Part shown: piece after piece, positions 45,391-59,405 of the stretch
Layout: every line of letters begins with the position of its first letter
Position numbering within the stretch: position 1 is the first letter of the stretch
Source of the DNA: Phascolarctos cinereus
Taxonomy: Eukaryota; Chordata; Mammalia; Diprotodontia; Phascolarctidae
Assembly: GCF_002099425.1 (NCBI RefSeq)
Contig: NW_018344185.1
Coordinates: 1,034,001 to 1,098,000, forward strand
DNA: 64,000 nucleotides
Direction of reading: 5' to 3'
The notes under the pieces: generated by a model
What the model saw: only the letters and a program-made list of their open reading frames with translations
Database searches by the model: none
Told to the model about the DNA's origin: nothing
Position numbers and translations under genes: made by a program

Positions 45391-46002
45391 ATATAACTGA
45401 AATACCTAAATATGAATTTTTAAAATTGAGGTATGATATCATCCATTATAAAAAAAGAAGGAAAAAGAAGGATTTATATTGAACATTTCCTGCTAGGTTG
45501 AAAGCAGAGACAATTAATTTTGCTTTTAAAAAAAATTGAATCAGGCATGGTAAATATCTACAAAAACAAAAAAACAGAATTTCCACTGAAAAGTTTTTAA
45601 TCTTAGTGTTGTAACATTATGTGATTGTTGAATTGCATAAATTGAAAATTATCTAGAAAAAGAAATTCCCCTGTTAGCCTAGGAATATTGATCAAATAAA
45701 TTGAGCACTTAATACTAAGAAAAAATTTTCTTTACAAGATTATCCTCTCTTCCAGCATGTACACAGGCATATTTTTAAATGAAGCACATAAAATCACATT
45801 ATTCTTCCAGACACACCAAAAAATTATGCAATAATTATAATATTTTAGTAAGCATAAATTTTGTTATATCAATAAAATATTTTGAAATATATTGATCACG
45901 ACCTTATCATTTTAAATTTCCATTTTTGCCTGCTTTATAGCATGTATAATATATTAACACAATAGTATTTGTATAAAATGAGCAAATTAAATAATGAATT
46001 AA

Positions 46003-46033
<31 letters not shown>

Positions 46034-46257
46034 GAATTAGAGGTATATGATGAAAGTTACAAGGTACATGATAGTTATAAGTTATAAGGTACATGATAAA
46101 AAGTTGTTGGAGGCCACTCAGCTAAAATATATCTGTTTACTAGAGAAAGAACCATCTTAAAGCAAATTAGGTACCTGTTGCATAGCATGTTGGGGGCTCT
46201 CAGAAGGACTCCACCAAGGCTTTCTCAACTGCTCCCTGATTCCTAAAATTTTATTAT
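45391..46257. other. AT-rich unique DNA with a (TA)n run
   Basis: (TA)n at 46,007-46,033; otherwise no recognised element. Near 46,066-46,100 the phrase AAGGTACATGATA occurs twice, a short local duplication. Confidence 0.5.
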
Positions 46258-46269
46258 TAGAACTTCATT
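46258..46269. repeat. Target-site duplication of HAL1-like copy B, left
   Basis: TAGAACTTCATT, repeated without mismatch at 48,492-48,503 on the far side of the element. Confidence 0.9.
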
Positions 46270-48491
46270 TTTTTTGTTTGTATTAATGTATTTATTTTTA
46301 TTCTTCAACATTCACTACTGCAAGATTTTGAGTTCCAAATTTTCACCCCATCTTGCCCATCCCACCATCTCAAGGTGGCATGCATTTTGAATATTATCCC
46401 TTTCCCTAGTCTGCCTCTGCCCCCCGCCTTTCTTTTCCCCCTTCCCCTTCTATTTTTCTGTAGGGCAGGATAGATTTCTGTGGCCCATTTCCTATATTTC
46501 TTATTTCCCAGTTGCATGTGAAAATTTTTTTTAACTTGTATTTTTAAAACTTTGGGTTCCAAATTTTCTCCCTCCCTCCCTTCCCACCAACTCTCAATGA
46601 AAAGGCAAGCAACTCAATATAGGTTATACATGTGCAGTCATGCAAAACACTTCCATAGTAGTTGTGAAAAAATAACTCTATTTCCCTTAATCCTATTCTG
46701 CCCCTCATTTATTCTTTCTTTTGACCCTGTCCCTCCTCAGAAATGTTTGCTTCTGATTACCCCCTCTCTCAATCTGCCCTCCCCTCTATCATCCCCCTGC
46801 TCTCTTGTCCCCCTTCCCCACTATTTTCCTGTAGGGTAAGACAGATTTCCATACTTAATTGAGTGTGTATGTTATTCCCTCCTTAAGCCAAATCTGATGA
46901 GAATAAGATTCATTCATTCCCTGTCACCTTCCCCCATTTCCCCTCCACTATAAAAGCCTTCTCTTTTCTGTTTTTTGGGAGATAGTTTACCCCATTCTAG
47001 CTCTCCCTTTTTCCTTCTCCCAGTATAATCCTCTCTCATCCCTTAATTTTATTCTCCAGATATTACCCCTTCTTCTTCAACTCACCCTGTGCCCTCTGTC
47101 TATCTATCTACATACATACATACATATATACATACATACAATTTTTTCCTGCAACTACCCTAATACTGACAAAGGTCTCCTGAGTTATAAATATCATCTT
47201 TCCATGCAGGAATGTAAACAGTTCAACCTTAATAAGTCTCTTATGATTTCTCTTTCCTGTTTACCTCTTCATGTTCCACTTGAGACTTGTATTTGAAAGT
47301 CAAATTTTCTATTCAGCTCTGGTCTTTTCATCAAGAATGTTTGAAAGTCCTCTATTGCACTGAATGACCATTTTTTCCCCTGAAGGATTATACTCAGTTT
47401 TGCTGGGTAAGTGATTCTTGGTTGTAATCCTATCTCCTTTGACCTCTGGAATATTATATTCTGTGCTCTGTGGTCCCTTAATGTAGAAGCTGCTAAATCT
47501 TGTGTTACCCTTATTGTGTTTCCACAATACTTGAATTGTTTCTTTCTGGCTGCTTGCAATATTTTCTCCTTGACCTGGGAACTCTGGAATTTGGCTACAG
47601 TATTCCTAGGAGTTTTTCCTTTGGGATCTCTTTCAGGAGGAGTTTGGTGAATTCTTTCAATTTCTATTTTGCCTCTGGTTCTAAAATATTTGGGCAGTTT
47701 TCCTTGATAATTTCTTGAAAGACGATGTCAAGGCTCTTTTTTTGATCATAGCTTTCAGATAGTCCAATAATTTTTTAAATTCTCTCTCCTGGATCTATTT
47801 TCCAGGTCAGTTGTTCTTCCAATTAGATATTTCACATTGTTTTCTAATTTTTGACTTTTTTGAATTTGTGTCTTGATTTCTCATAAATTCACTAGCTTCC
47901 AACTGCTGTATTCTAATTTTTAAGGAAGTATTTTCTTCAGTAAGCTTTTGGACTTCCTTTTCCATTTGGCCAATTTTGCTTTTTAGAGCATTCTTCTCCT
48001 CATTGGCTTTTTGGACCTCTTTTGCCTTTTGGGTTAGGCTATTTTTAAGGTGTTATTATCTTCAGTATTTTGGGGGGTCTCCTGTAGCAAGCTATTGACT
48101 TGTTTTTCATTATTTTCTTGTCATCACTCTCATTTCTCTTCCCAGTTTTTCCTCTCCTCTTACTTGCTTCTCAAAATTCTTTTTGAGCTCTTCCAAGGCC
48201 TGGAACTGATTCATATTTTTTTTGGAGGCTTTGGATGTAGGAGCTTTGACTTTATTGTCCTTCTGGTTGTATGTTTTGATATTCTTTGTTACCAAAGAAA
48301 GATTCTGTGGTCTGACTTTTTTTTCAAGGTTTGCTCATGATCCCCGACAATTACTTGAGTTATAAATTCTTTGTTAATGTAGGGGTCTGCTTCCAATGTG
48401 CAGAATGTACTGTCCCAAGCTTCAGGGGTTTGTACAGCTGTTTTCAGAGATACTTCTAGGGACCTGTAAATTTTCAGTTCTTCCAAGGTGG
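46270..48491 (-). mobile_element. HAL1-like element copy B, 5'-truncated
   Basis: Minus strand. Starts in the pre-ORF1 region (MEELKIYRSLEVSLK at about 48,486, the same frame as 22,420 in copy A). ORF1 runs from about 48,295 (MVTKNIKTYNQKDNKVKAPT) through the coiled coil (EEKLGREMRVM) and the RNA-binding core to the C-terminal domain, whose last 96 codons are still open (FKYCGNTIRVTQ ... RPELNRKFDFQ, 47,559-47,269). No ORF2 follows; a 1-kb 3' UTR ends in GAATGTTGAA and an A tail (T-run at 46,269). A microsatellite of ATAC units (47,096-47,143) lies after ORF1. Bounded by a perfect 12-bp duplication, so ORF1-only is how it inserted, not later loss. ORF1 has breaks and is dead. Confidence 0.93.
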
Positions 48492-48544
48492 TAGAACTTC
48501 ATTCTTTTAGCTTAAACTTGTGGCTTTAGTTTCGAAGTAGATGT

Positions 48545-48720
48545 AAACAGTCTATCATATTCATGAATTAATGAATAAATCATGTATTAAGTGCTTACTA
48601 TGTACAACATTTTGCTACATGCTAAGGATACAAATAGAAGAGTTAGACATTCTCTGCTTTCAAGGATTTCACATTCTAATGTGAGAAACCACATATAATG
48701 GAAGATTCCAGTTGTAAGTT
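48545..48720 (-). repeat. L2-like 3' end, reverse
   Basis: CATGTATTAAGTGCTTACTA, ACATGCTAAGGATACAAATA, CTGCTTTCAAGGATTTCACA: the reverse L2 3' UTR order, as at 9356. Confidence 0.7.
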
Positions 48721-49369
48721 AGATGGAAAAGTCTTTAGGGTAGAATGATAAAACTGATGTTAATCCCTTTTCCTTAATATCACTTCCACTGATAAATATG
48801 ACATTAAATCACTTGGCATTACCAAGGATTTGCATGAACTTTACTGGATTTTCAGTAGCTATTGGTATAGCACCTATAAGATTAGTTGCCAGGCTGGTTC
48901 TCTACAAGGATTGCCTCCCAGAATGATGGCTAAGAACACTGGACTGGAAGCATTGCTATTCAAAAAGATGTTGTGCTAAGGGCCCTAAGATATCCCTCTC
49001 AGGTTCTAAGGGAAGATATTAGTCAAGGTAAAATAGTGGTTTGATTTGACTAGCACATGCTGCCTCCTATTTTTCCCTCAGGATGCCCTTCTGCCTCAGT
49101 TAGACTGGCTGGACTGCCTTATGGATGAAAGTTGGCTGTCATTTGGTAGGGATAGCTGGTTCCTTCTCCACAAGACATGTATCCCTTCATTATAAGAATT
49201 TTTTTTTATTTAAGTCACTGTGTATGTCCTGGGGAATAGTGTGAACTTGTAAGTGGCAATTTAAGAATCTAATTATTCTGTTAATCTGATCGAAGTAGCT
49301 AGCCAAGTTGGTAACTTATTTTTAAAATATTTACTAATTGGAAGTATGCAATAGAAAAATCAAATTATA
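48721..49369. other. Unique DNA, no feature recognised
   Basis: No recognised repeat or gene signal. Confidence 0.45.
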
Positions 49370-49371
49370 CA

Positions 49372-49412
<41 letters not shown>

Positions 49413-49500
49413 ACCATATATAGCAAATTATTTATTTATACTATATATTACACATTAACTATATGTACTATATACACACATGCAGTACACATATGTAGAT
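49370..49500. repeat. (TA)n and TA-rich tract
   Basis: TA run at 49,379-49,408, followed by looser TATA/ACACA sequence. Confidence 0.85.
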
Positions 49501-49892
49501 TTTGAAATACATGACTTAAAAGTTATTATATAAAGGTAACCTCAAAGAAAACCATGTAACCCTAAGAAATGTAATTATTGCTTCGTTGGTATGAGGAGAG
49601 CAGAAGAGCTTTCTCTTTCACAAGACTGAAAAGAACAGTTGATGGTGCTCAGAATCAAGGGAAGGATTTGGAGATGAGGACACTTCACTAGTACAGGCAA
49701 TACAAGTTCTGCATAGAAAGTATCAGGAAGCAACATTTATTATTATGATGGGTCCAGACTGACAAGGATGGAATTTTGTTACTTTTCAAGGATGAAAGTT
49801 TAGTAACTATAGGAAATGCAGAGTGCTCTTGAAGGAAACAAAGATGATGAGGAAATGAAGATGGATATGCCTGAGGTTACATGTTGATCCTA

Positions 49893-50055
49893 GGTTAGAT
49901 AGATAGAGATATCTATATGTAGATCTTTATATAGATATATATCTTTCTATAATTAGGTATATTTATCTATATAGATCTGTAGATATCTATTTATATAGAT
50001 ATGCTTATCTCTCTACACCTATCTTTCCCTATCTGCCCATCTATTCATCTAACTT
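49893..50055. repeat. GATA/TATC-type degenerate microsatellite
   Basis: AGATAGATAGAGATATCTAT, then degenerate TATAGATAT and ATCTATCT units. Confidence 0.8.
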
Positions 50056-51315
50056 TTTAAAAATGAATAAAGAAAAAAGGAACATGCTTATATGCATACA
50101 CAACACACAAAAAAGGCTTCTCTCTGGAAGTGCAAATCTTTATAACATGGGATTTTTCCTGATCATATTCATTATAATATTCAAATTTCATATTATTATT
50201 TTAAAGAAACAATTTGTAAAATGGGAAAAAAGCAAAATCCCTCAGTCACCACAAGAATATTGATGGTTTAATGGCATATGGGACATAGAAATATATATTT
50301 TTTCTTTTAACTATCCTTGGGAACCAGGAAAGGAAGTTATGAATAAAGACTTTAGGTTTATAGAAATCAACTACCAACCCTGACCAGGACTTTTAAAGAC
50401 TGCTGAGGAACTGGTTCCCTGCAATTTTTGAATGAGTGTGATAGAGACCTGGACTATTGTCCTGTAAAAAAGGAACGACTATTATTTGACACACGATTGA
50501 GGGTCATATTTACCTTTCTATTGTCATCTGTACTGTAATCATTTGTTTGTTTGAATTGAGTTTTCTTTCATTTATTATAATCATTATTGTCTATCTAAGG
50601 GATGAAGTACTTGAATTTCATGGCTATGTGTGAACTGCACAGGGCTGACATTTCTCAGTAGGACCTTCCTCTCAGTAAGCAATTTCAGAATAATAGTTTC
50701 CAGTAAGGCACCAGCCTTTACTTAAGCTAACCAATGATTACCCTTTACAAAAAAACTACAAATAACACTTGAATCTGGGAAGTTGCTAATAGTTGTTTTT
50801 CCCTGTTGTTAGACAATATTTTTGTTCCTTCTTTAGAATGACCATAGTATACTAACTCTTGCCGCACAGATACACATAAACACACAAATATATACAAATG
50901 TACGCATAAACATACCAGTTGCTATATCAGTACTCTCTGTACAGCAGAATTTCATGTATCTGAGACCAGCATGACAGATTTTACATGCATATGTGATTTC
51001 TTCAGTAAATAATCCTGACTATCACATACTATATCTTTTATCCACCTTGCCAAAGTGAAGCTAGGTATGACTTCACAATTCTGTCAACAGACATCTTGGA
51101 AAAGTAAAAACAAATTTAATGTTCAAATACAAGTGTAAACTTTTGATATTGATTTTGGTTTTTTTTTGTCAATCCATATAAAATTCAGAATCCATTACTA
51201 TCAGAAAGGTCATGTGGCTCTGTGCTTAGAAAAATATGGCACTATGATAAGTTCCAGTGTTTCTTTGAACCTTATTTGTGAACATTTCTCTACTGGGAAA
51301 GGTTTATTTAAAAAA
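50056..51315. other. Unique DNA, no feature recognised
   Basis: No recognised repeat or gene; AT-rich. Confidence 0.45.
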
Positions 51316-51319
51316 ATAT

Positions 51320-51845
51320 TTTGATATCTTTTTTATATTGCCTTTATTTCCAAATGGATCCCTTCCTTATCCCTACCCACAGAGTCATACTTTGTCAATA
51401 AAGAATAAAAACATAAAGGAGAATAAAAAAGGCAGTTCAGCATCTAATCAATATATTAACCATGTCTGACATCATATGTAGTGTTACATTTATATTTTCC
51501 CCCTCTTCTACAAATAATGGATGACTTTTCTTTCATCTCCTACAGAGACAAATGATAATTATAGTTGCAGTTTTCATTTTCATTTTCATTGTTGTAATCA
51601 TTGTGTATGTTGTTTTCCTGGTTCTACTTATTTCAAAAATAATCAATTCACAGAAGTCTCTCCATGCTTCTTCAAATTCTTCATAGTCATTGTTCGTTAG
51701 AGTGCTGAAATATTCTATTATAATCATAGGCTACTATTTGTTAGCCATTATCAAATCAATGTTTTCTACTTTATTTCCAGTTCTCTGTTACCACCAAAAA
51801 TTGCTGATATGAACATTCTGAAGCATATTGTAACTTGGAAAGGTT
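51320..51845 (-). mobile_element. Old L1 3' end, reverse
   Basis: Plus strand: GCCTTTATTTCCAAATGGAT, TTTTCCTGGTTCTACTTATT, AGAAGTCTCTCCATGCTTCT, TTCTATTATAATCATAGG, CCAGTTCTCTGTTACCACCA. This is the reverse of the late ORF2/3' UTR, as in 16,330-16,520, but more diverged and with a different 3' UTR. Confidence 0.7.
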
Positions 51846-51995
51846 ATCTTTCAGAAGGATCACTATCATCCCCTTTACAGTACTTATCAAGCATTTCCTA
51901 AGTGTTTAGCTCTCCTCCAGACTCTGTACAGCATGTCAACATACTAAAAATTTAAGAAGATAATACTTAGGCAGGTAGAACAATTTGAAATTTTA

Positions 51996-52300
<305 letters not shown>

Positions 52301-52890
52301 TGCAGGTTAAGAGGTTGAGAGGTTGTGACCCCTTAAAGACCGGAGTACAGGATGGGTCATCTGGAATGAATTCACAGACTCAAGTATTCTTTAATTCAAG
52401 GTGGCAAAGATTTATTGTCATGCTTTTCAGCAGGCAAGGATTATTAAAGGATCCTGCAACCTTAGAGAGGTACAGTTAAAGTTTATATAGGATAAAATAC
52501 AATAAATCATGTGCCAAATATGCTAACTAGGGGATTCAGGGTGGGATTAGAGAGTGGTTAAGGACTGGTCAGTTCTCAACTGAAACTCAAGATAAGAAAA
52601 GTCCCATTATTCAAGACAGTATCTGGTCCCAGACATCCTGGGCCCAGTGATAACAAACAGGAAGAATACTGATCAGCTCTATCTGGTCCTGGAATTTGCT
52701 GACACAGGAAGGGGTGTTTTTAGTTCACTCAGAGAGAAAAAGATTAATTTAGGTTTTTGGCCCTTATTGGGGCTCAATTGATCTTAAATGATTATCAAGG
52801 GACAGTGTTTCTGAGGCTAGGGAGAAATTGGGGCCCAAGTACAAGCACCCAAACATAAGCACCCAAGCATAAGCACCCAAGCACCCCAAC

Positions 52891-52891
<1 letters not shown>
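52301..52891 (-). mobile_element. Solo ERV LTR fossil, family B
   Basis: On the minus strand it starts TGTTGGGGTGCTTGGG and ends TTAACCTGCA, with TG...CA ends, about 590 bp. U3 begins with three to four copies of a 14-15-bp unit (GGGTGCTTATGCTT type; plus strand 52,838-52,888). AATAAA lies before the R/U5 stretch (plus-strand TTTATT at about 52,410). No second LTR or internal region adjoins it, so it is a solo LTR. It is flanked on both sides by TA/TG repeat, so it inserted into a microsatellite or seeded one. Unrelated to family A by eye. Confidence 0.75.
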
Positions 52892-52984
<93 letters not shown>

Positions 52985-53003
52985 CACACACACACATACA
53001 TAT
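52892..53003. repeat. (TA)n/(CA)n repeat right of the LTR
   Basis: Over 80 bp of TA with rare C, then CACACA. Confidence 0.95.
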
Positions 53004-53910
53004 AGTAAATAAATGATAAAATTGGTGATTCAAGAAACAACAGTGGATACTGGAAAGTACCTGTGCTAAGTTCTATGTGGTAAATAATATGCATAGAATG
53101 GGGTCCATGACTTCAAGGTATTTTTCAATTTGGAAAAAAACAAGATATACAAAGTTAAACAATGACAAATAGTAGGTGAAAACAAAAACATAAGAGATGC
53201 TAGCTCATTAATTTTCAATGAATGCTATAGGTATTAAACTTGTTAATGTCTCAGAAATAGGCTTGTGCAATACTCATATTCATTAGAGCCTAAAGTAACC
53301 CGCACCTTAATTCCTCCCTTTCCCCTTCAAAAAAAAAAGTTGTAAAAGAAGAAAAAGGAATAAAGCTAGAACTACTGTTCCACTCTATGGCTACATTCTT
53401 TTGCCCATCAGTATTAAACAAAGAAAATTTCCATTTACCTTAATTTGAAAGAAAAAAAGCCTGAAGAGATAAAATAGGTTATTTTTAAAAAATAATTTGG
53501 CAACCCAGTGTTGTTGGTATTGTTGCTGTTTGTTGGGGTGCTAAGAGAAAAAGGCACAAGACAATTAATTTAGCTGATCTTAGCAATTAATTCTAAATAG
53601 CAATTTGATAATTTATGCTGGAATATGAGCTTATCCTTTGTCTATACTGGGATAAAAACATAGCATAAGATAAAGTACCTAAATAAATATATCATCATCA
53701 CTATAATTATCATGAGTATTTAATCACATTCTCTCTTTACTATTTTCAGTAGTAACAATAGCTCACATTTACACATTTTTATTCAACCAGGTATTTGAAC
53801 CTATGAATATATTTGCCTAGGGAATTCATGATAACTCCTTCTACCAATGCAAATCAGAATCTATTTTGTAATCCACTGCCTTAGAAAGTTTCATGGGGAG
53901 ATATTCAGAA
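53004..53910. other. Unique DNA, no feature recognised
   Basis: No recognised repeat or coding signal up to the start of the L1 5' UTR. Confidence 0.45.
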
Positions 53911-55968
53911 GACTTCTGGAGGTGGAATCAAGATATTGGAGTGGAGGAAGCACTTAGCCAAGCTCTTTCAACATTTTTCTCCAAACAACTTTAAAATAAT
54001 TCTTCAAATCAAATTCTGGGGTGGCACAGCCGACAAAATGTCAGAGTAAAACGTTCTCCCAGCCAAGACAATTTAGAAAGTTGGAAGGAGGGATCTGTCA
54101 CATGAAGGTGAAGGCTCACTCAATATCCACCTGGGTACCACACCAATACTGTGACTAGGTGATGGTGACAGAAACAGCAGCAGTTTCAGGAGCCCCAAAG
54201 CCAGAGATAGTAAGGGGACCTAGCAGCTGATCAGAAAGAAATTGCGGTGACTACCTATGCTAGCACCGGATGCAGAACTGGATATTGTTTGGTAACTCTG
54301 TTGTCTATATCCACTTCTAAGTCACAGTTAAAAGGTGAAGAGGAGCACTTTCATTAAAGGGATCTTGAGAAATAGCATTGTTTGTGAACCCAAGGGAACA
54401 AGGGGCTTGAGGAGTGCTAGCATTTCCAGTCCTGAATAATAAGCAGGGGCGCTAAGGAATAGTACAATTTACAGTCCCAAAGGAGCAGGGACCCTCAGGA
54501 ATAGCATTAATTGCAATCCCAAGGGACCAGTGATCCTTAATAGGTAAATACTAAAGCACAGACCAGGAGAACAGTGACGTTTCCTCAGATAACACACACC
54601 TTTCCTCAGATCACATCACCAGAAATATTAAAACCTTCCAAACACACAAAACTACCTCTAAAAACAGCAATGTGAAAAAGCCTGAAACTTGGGATAGTCT
54701 CATTACCTCTCCACCCTCCCATGCCAGGAATAGAGTCCACATTTAAGATAAAGTTCAAAGTCAAGAAATGTACTGGGGGGGCGGGGATGAGCAAATAAGC
54801 AAAAAAAAAGAACCTGACAATAAAAATCAACTATGGTGACAAGGAAGATCTAGACACAAACTCAGAAGATAATAATGTCAAAAGAGCTATAAGCAAAGCC
54901 TCAAAGAGTAAAGGGATGGATTGGACACAAGTCCAACTAGAAATTCTGGAAGAGATGAAAAACGATTTTCAGAATCAGAGTGGTAGAGCAAAACTTAGGT
55001 AAAGAAATGAAAGCAAAGGGAAAAAAATATGAAAAGACAACAGCTTGGTAAAAAAAAAGCACAAAAATACTGAAGAAGATAACACCTTAAATACAGAATT
55101 GATCAAATTGGAGGGGAGGAGGTATAGAACTTCACTGAAGAAAATAATTTCTTTAAAAGAAGAAATGAGCAAGTGGAAGCTAATGAGTCCATGAGACATC
55201 ATGAAACAATAAAACAAAGTCAAAACAATGAAAAAAAAATAGAAGAAAATGTGAAAGATCTCATAGGAAAAACAACTGACCTGGAAAACAGTTTGAAGAG
55301 AGTTAATTTGAGAATTATTGGACTACCTGAAAGCCATGATCAAGGAATAGACCTAGACATCATATTTCATATAAGGTAAAACCACCCCAATATCCTAAAA
55401 CCAGAGGGTAAAATAGAAATTTAAAGAATTCACTGAAAAACTCCAAGGAATATTATAGCCAAATTTCAGAGCACTCAGGTTAAGGAAAAAATACTTCAAG
55501 CAGCCAGAAAGAAACCATTCAAATATTGTGGAACCACAGTCAGAATGATACAAAATTTAGCAGCTGCTACATTAAAGGAGTAGAAGACTTGAAATATGAT
55601 ATTTCCAAAAGAAAAAGAGATAGGATTATAATGAATAATAACCTACCCTGTAGACCTAAGTATAATACTTCAAGGGGAAAAATGGATTTTTAATGAGACA
55701 GCTTTCAAGCATTATTGATGAAAAGACCAGAAACAAATAGAAATTCAACATTCAAATACAAGACAAAAGAGAAACATATAAAGGTATACATGAAACAGAA
55801 ATCATAACAAACTGAAAGGAGAGAGAAGGAACAGGAAGAATATAGAGAAAATTATTTCACATAAAAGAGGCATGGAGGAGTTTTACTGTGAAGGAGAAAA
55901 TGGGAGGGGCAATACTTGGTCTTCACTTTCACTTGAACTCACTTTCATCTAAACTGATTCAAAAAGAG

Positions 55969-55970
<2 letters not shown>

Positions 55971-56013
<43 letters not shown>
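55971..56013. repeat. (GT)n microsatellite
   Basis: About 21 GT units in the spacer of L1 copy D. Confidence 0.95.
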
Positions 56014-56015
<2 letters not shown>

Positions 56016-56550
56016 CAATTGGGTATAGAAATCTATGGTAACCAAGAGAGCAGTAGGAGGAGAAGTGAATAATAGAAGGGAGAAGGGATAAAAGGGAGAG
56101 AGTATAAAGGAAGACAGTGACCAAAAGTAAAATAGACAGTAGAGGAGGGATAACATAAAAAGAGAGAAGGATAAACAGAAGCAAATAGAATGGCGGGAAA
56201 TGCATAGTTAATAAACATATCTGTGAATGGGATAAATTAATCCATAAAACAGAAGTGGATAGCAGAATAGATTAGCAATCAGTATCCAACTGGTTTTACA
56301 AGAAACACACTTTAAACAGAGACATACATGCAGATTTAAAGCAAGCATTTGGAGCAGAATCTATTATGTTTCAGCTGAAGTTAAAAAGGCAAAGGTAACA
56401 ACCATGATCTCAGGCAAAGCAAAAAAAAAAAAAAAGACAAGAAAAAGAAAATGGACCTAACAAAAAAGATAAGCAGAGGAACTACATCTGGCTAAAAGTC
56501 ACCAAAGACAATGAAGTAATATCAATATTAAATATATATGCACCAAAAGA

Positions 56551-56835
<285 letters not shown>

Positions 56836-58284
56836 TGCACCAAATGGTATAGCATCCAAATTTTTAAAGGAAAAGTTAAATTAATTATATGAAGAAATAG
56901 AAAGTAAATCTATACAAGTTTCTCATCTCTTTCCCTTTATGACCTAGATAAATCTAAGCATAAAATTTTTAAAAAGAAAGAGACAGAGAAAAGTTAATAA
57001 AATGAATAGAATCCTAGAAAGATTGGATATGATAGACCTTTGGAGAAAATTGAATGGGAACAGAGTATACCTTTTTCTAAGCTGTAAATGGCACTTTCAC
57101 AAGAACATAAAAACCTCACAACTAAATGAAGAAAATCAGAAATATTAAATGCACTATTTTAGACTATAATATAATAATAATTATGTTTAATCATGGCCCA
57201 CAGAATCATGGATTAAAATTATTTGGAAACTAAACAATCCATTCCTAAAAAAAAAAGTCAGTCAAATAGCAAATCATAAAACCAATTAATTACATTAAAG
57301 AGGATGACAACAATGAGTTAATATACCCAAATTTGTGGGATGCGGCCAAAGCAGCACTTAGGGAGAAATTTACATCTCTAAATGTATGCATCAATAAAAG
57401 AGAAAAAGAACATATTAATTAATTAGGCATGCAAAAACTAGAAGAAAGAACTAATTAAAATCCCCAATAAATATCAAAATGAGAATACTGAAAATTAAAA
57501 AGATTAATAAAATTGAAAGTAAAAGAAAATTGTGAAGTAATAAATTAAACTTAAAGTCAGTGTTATGAAAAAAACATAGAAAAACCGTTGGTTAATTTGA
57601 TTAAAAACAGAAAAACAGAATTCAAATTATTCAAATAACAAATTACATAATAAAATGAAAAGGGCAAATGTATCATCAATGAAGATGAAATTAAAACAAT
57701 TAATTGGATTAATTTTGCCCAATTATATGCCAGTAAAACAATTTAAGTAAAATAAATGAATATTTCCAAACATGTAAATTGTCCAGGTTAACACAAGAGA
57801 AAATTTAAATGACTCTCACTTTAAAAAAAAAAAAAAAGAAATGAGCCACAAATGAACTCCCTAAGAAAAAAATCCCTGGGACCAAAGTATTTACCAGTGA
57901 ATTATACCAAACATTTAAGGAACAATTAAACCCCAAACTACAATAAACTATTTTTAAAAAATAGATAAAGAAGGAGTTCTGCCATTTTTTTTCATAACAC
58001 AACTATAGCTTTGAAACCTAAACCAGGGAAAGCAAAAAAAGAGAAAGAAAATGTAGACCAATTTACCTAATGAATATTGAAGCAAAAATTTTAAATAAAA
58101 TACTAGAAAAGATAATATGCTATGACCAGGTAGGATTTATACCAGGAGTGCAGGCTTGGTTCAATATTATGAAAACTCTAAGCATAACTGACAACATTGA
58201 TAACAAAAACAACAAAAAGTAATATGATTATATTAATAGATGTAGAAAAAGCTTTGGAAAATTACAATACTAACTCCTATTAAA

Positions 58285-58306
58285 CACACACACACACACA
58301 CACACA
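58285..58306. repeat. (CA)n microsatellite
   Basis: Eleven CA units inside the RT region of L1 copy D. Confidence 0.9.
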
Positions 58307-59405
58307 GTGATAAGCATAGAAATAAGTGGAAATGCTTAAAATGGTAAGTAGTACTTGTCTAAAACCAAGAGCAAGTATTATCTTTAAGGGGATAAACTTG
58401 AAGAATTCCCAGTAAGATCAAGGGTGAATAAAGGATGTCTATTATCACCATTACTATTCAATACTGTATTAGAAATTCCAGTTATATGAAAAAAATAACA
58501 ATAGGTCAATAATATCAAGGGCATCAATACAAAACAATATGAAGGAAGGTGCTTTAGCATTAACAGATCTCAATCTATATTACAAAGTGGTAATCATAAA
58601 AATCAATCTGGTATTGGCTAAGACATAGAATGGTGGATCAGTGAAATAGATTAGGTACATAATACACAGTAATAAATGACCATAGTAATCTAATGTTTGA
58701 TAAAGTGAAAGACCCAAGCTTTGGACACAAAAACTCACTATCTGACCAAAATTGCTAAGAAAACTAGAAAACAGCTTGGCAGAAAGTAAGTATAAACCAA
58801 CTTCTCACACTATCAACCAAGATAAGGTCAAATAGGTACATGATTTAGACATAAAGGGTGATAACATAAACAAATTAGGAGAGAATGGAACCATTTGCTT
58901 ATCAGATTTACGGATAAGGGAAGTATTTATGACCAAGAGTAAGACAGTGTTACGTGATATAAAATGGAGGATCATGAGCACACCAAAGTTTGTGGGTACA
59001 GGTGAGCAGACACCCTGATCACAGGTCCAGGGCAGAAAAGAGTATTTATGATCACTCACAGAGCAGAGTACAGATCAGAAGAGTAGTAAATACACCTCTC
59101 CTAAAATCATATTACCTTGAAAGAATTGAAAGTTTATAGACTCCAAAAACTAAGCTTAAAAAGAGCTGCACAAAAAATCTGAAGCTTGAGAGAGTTCCCC
59201 CTTCACCCTGGAAGCAGAGCTCAACTTCAATATAAAATTAAAAGTCAAGAAATAGACTGGAAAAAAAATGAGCAAAAAACAAGCAAACAAACAAAAAAGA
59301 TACTGACCATAGAAAATTACTATGGTGACAAGGAAGTTCAAAACACAAAAATCGGAAAAAGACAACAAGGTCAAAACTGCTACATCCAAAGCCTCATAGA
59401 AAAAT

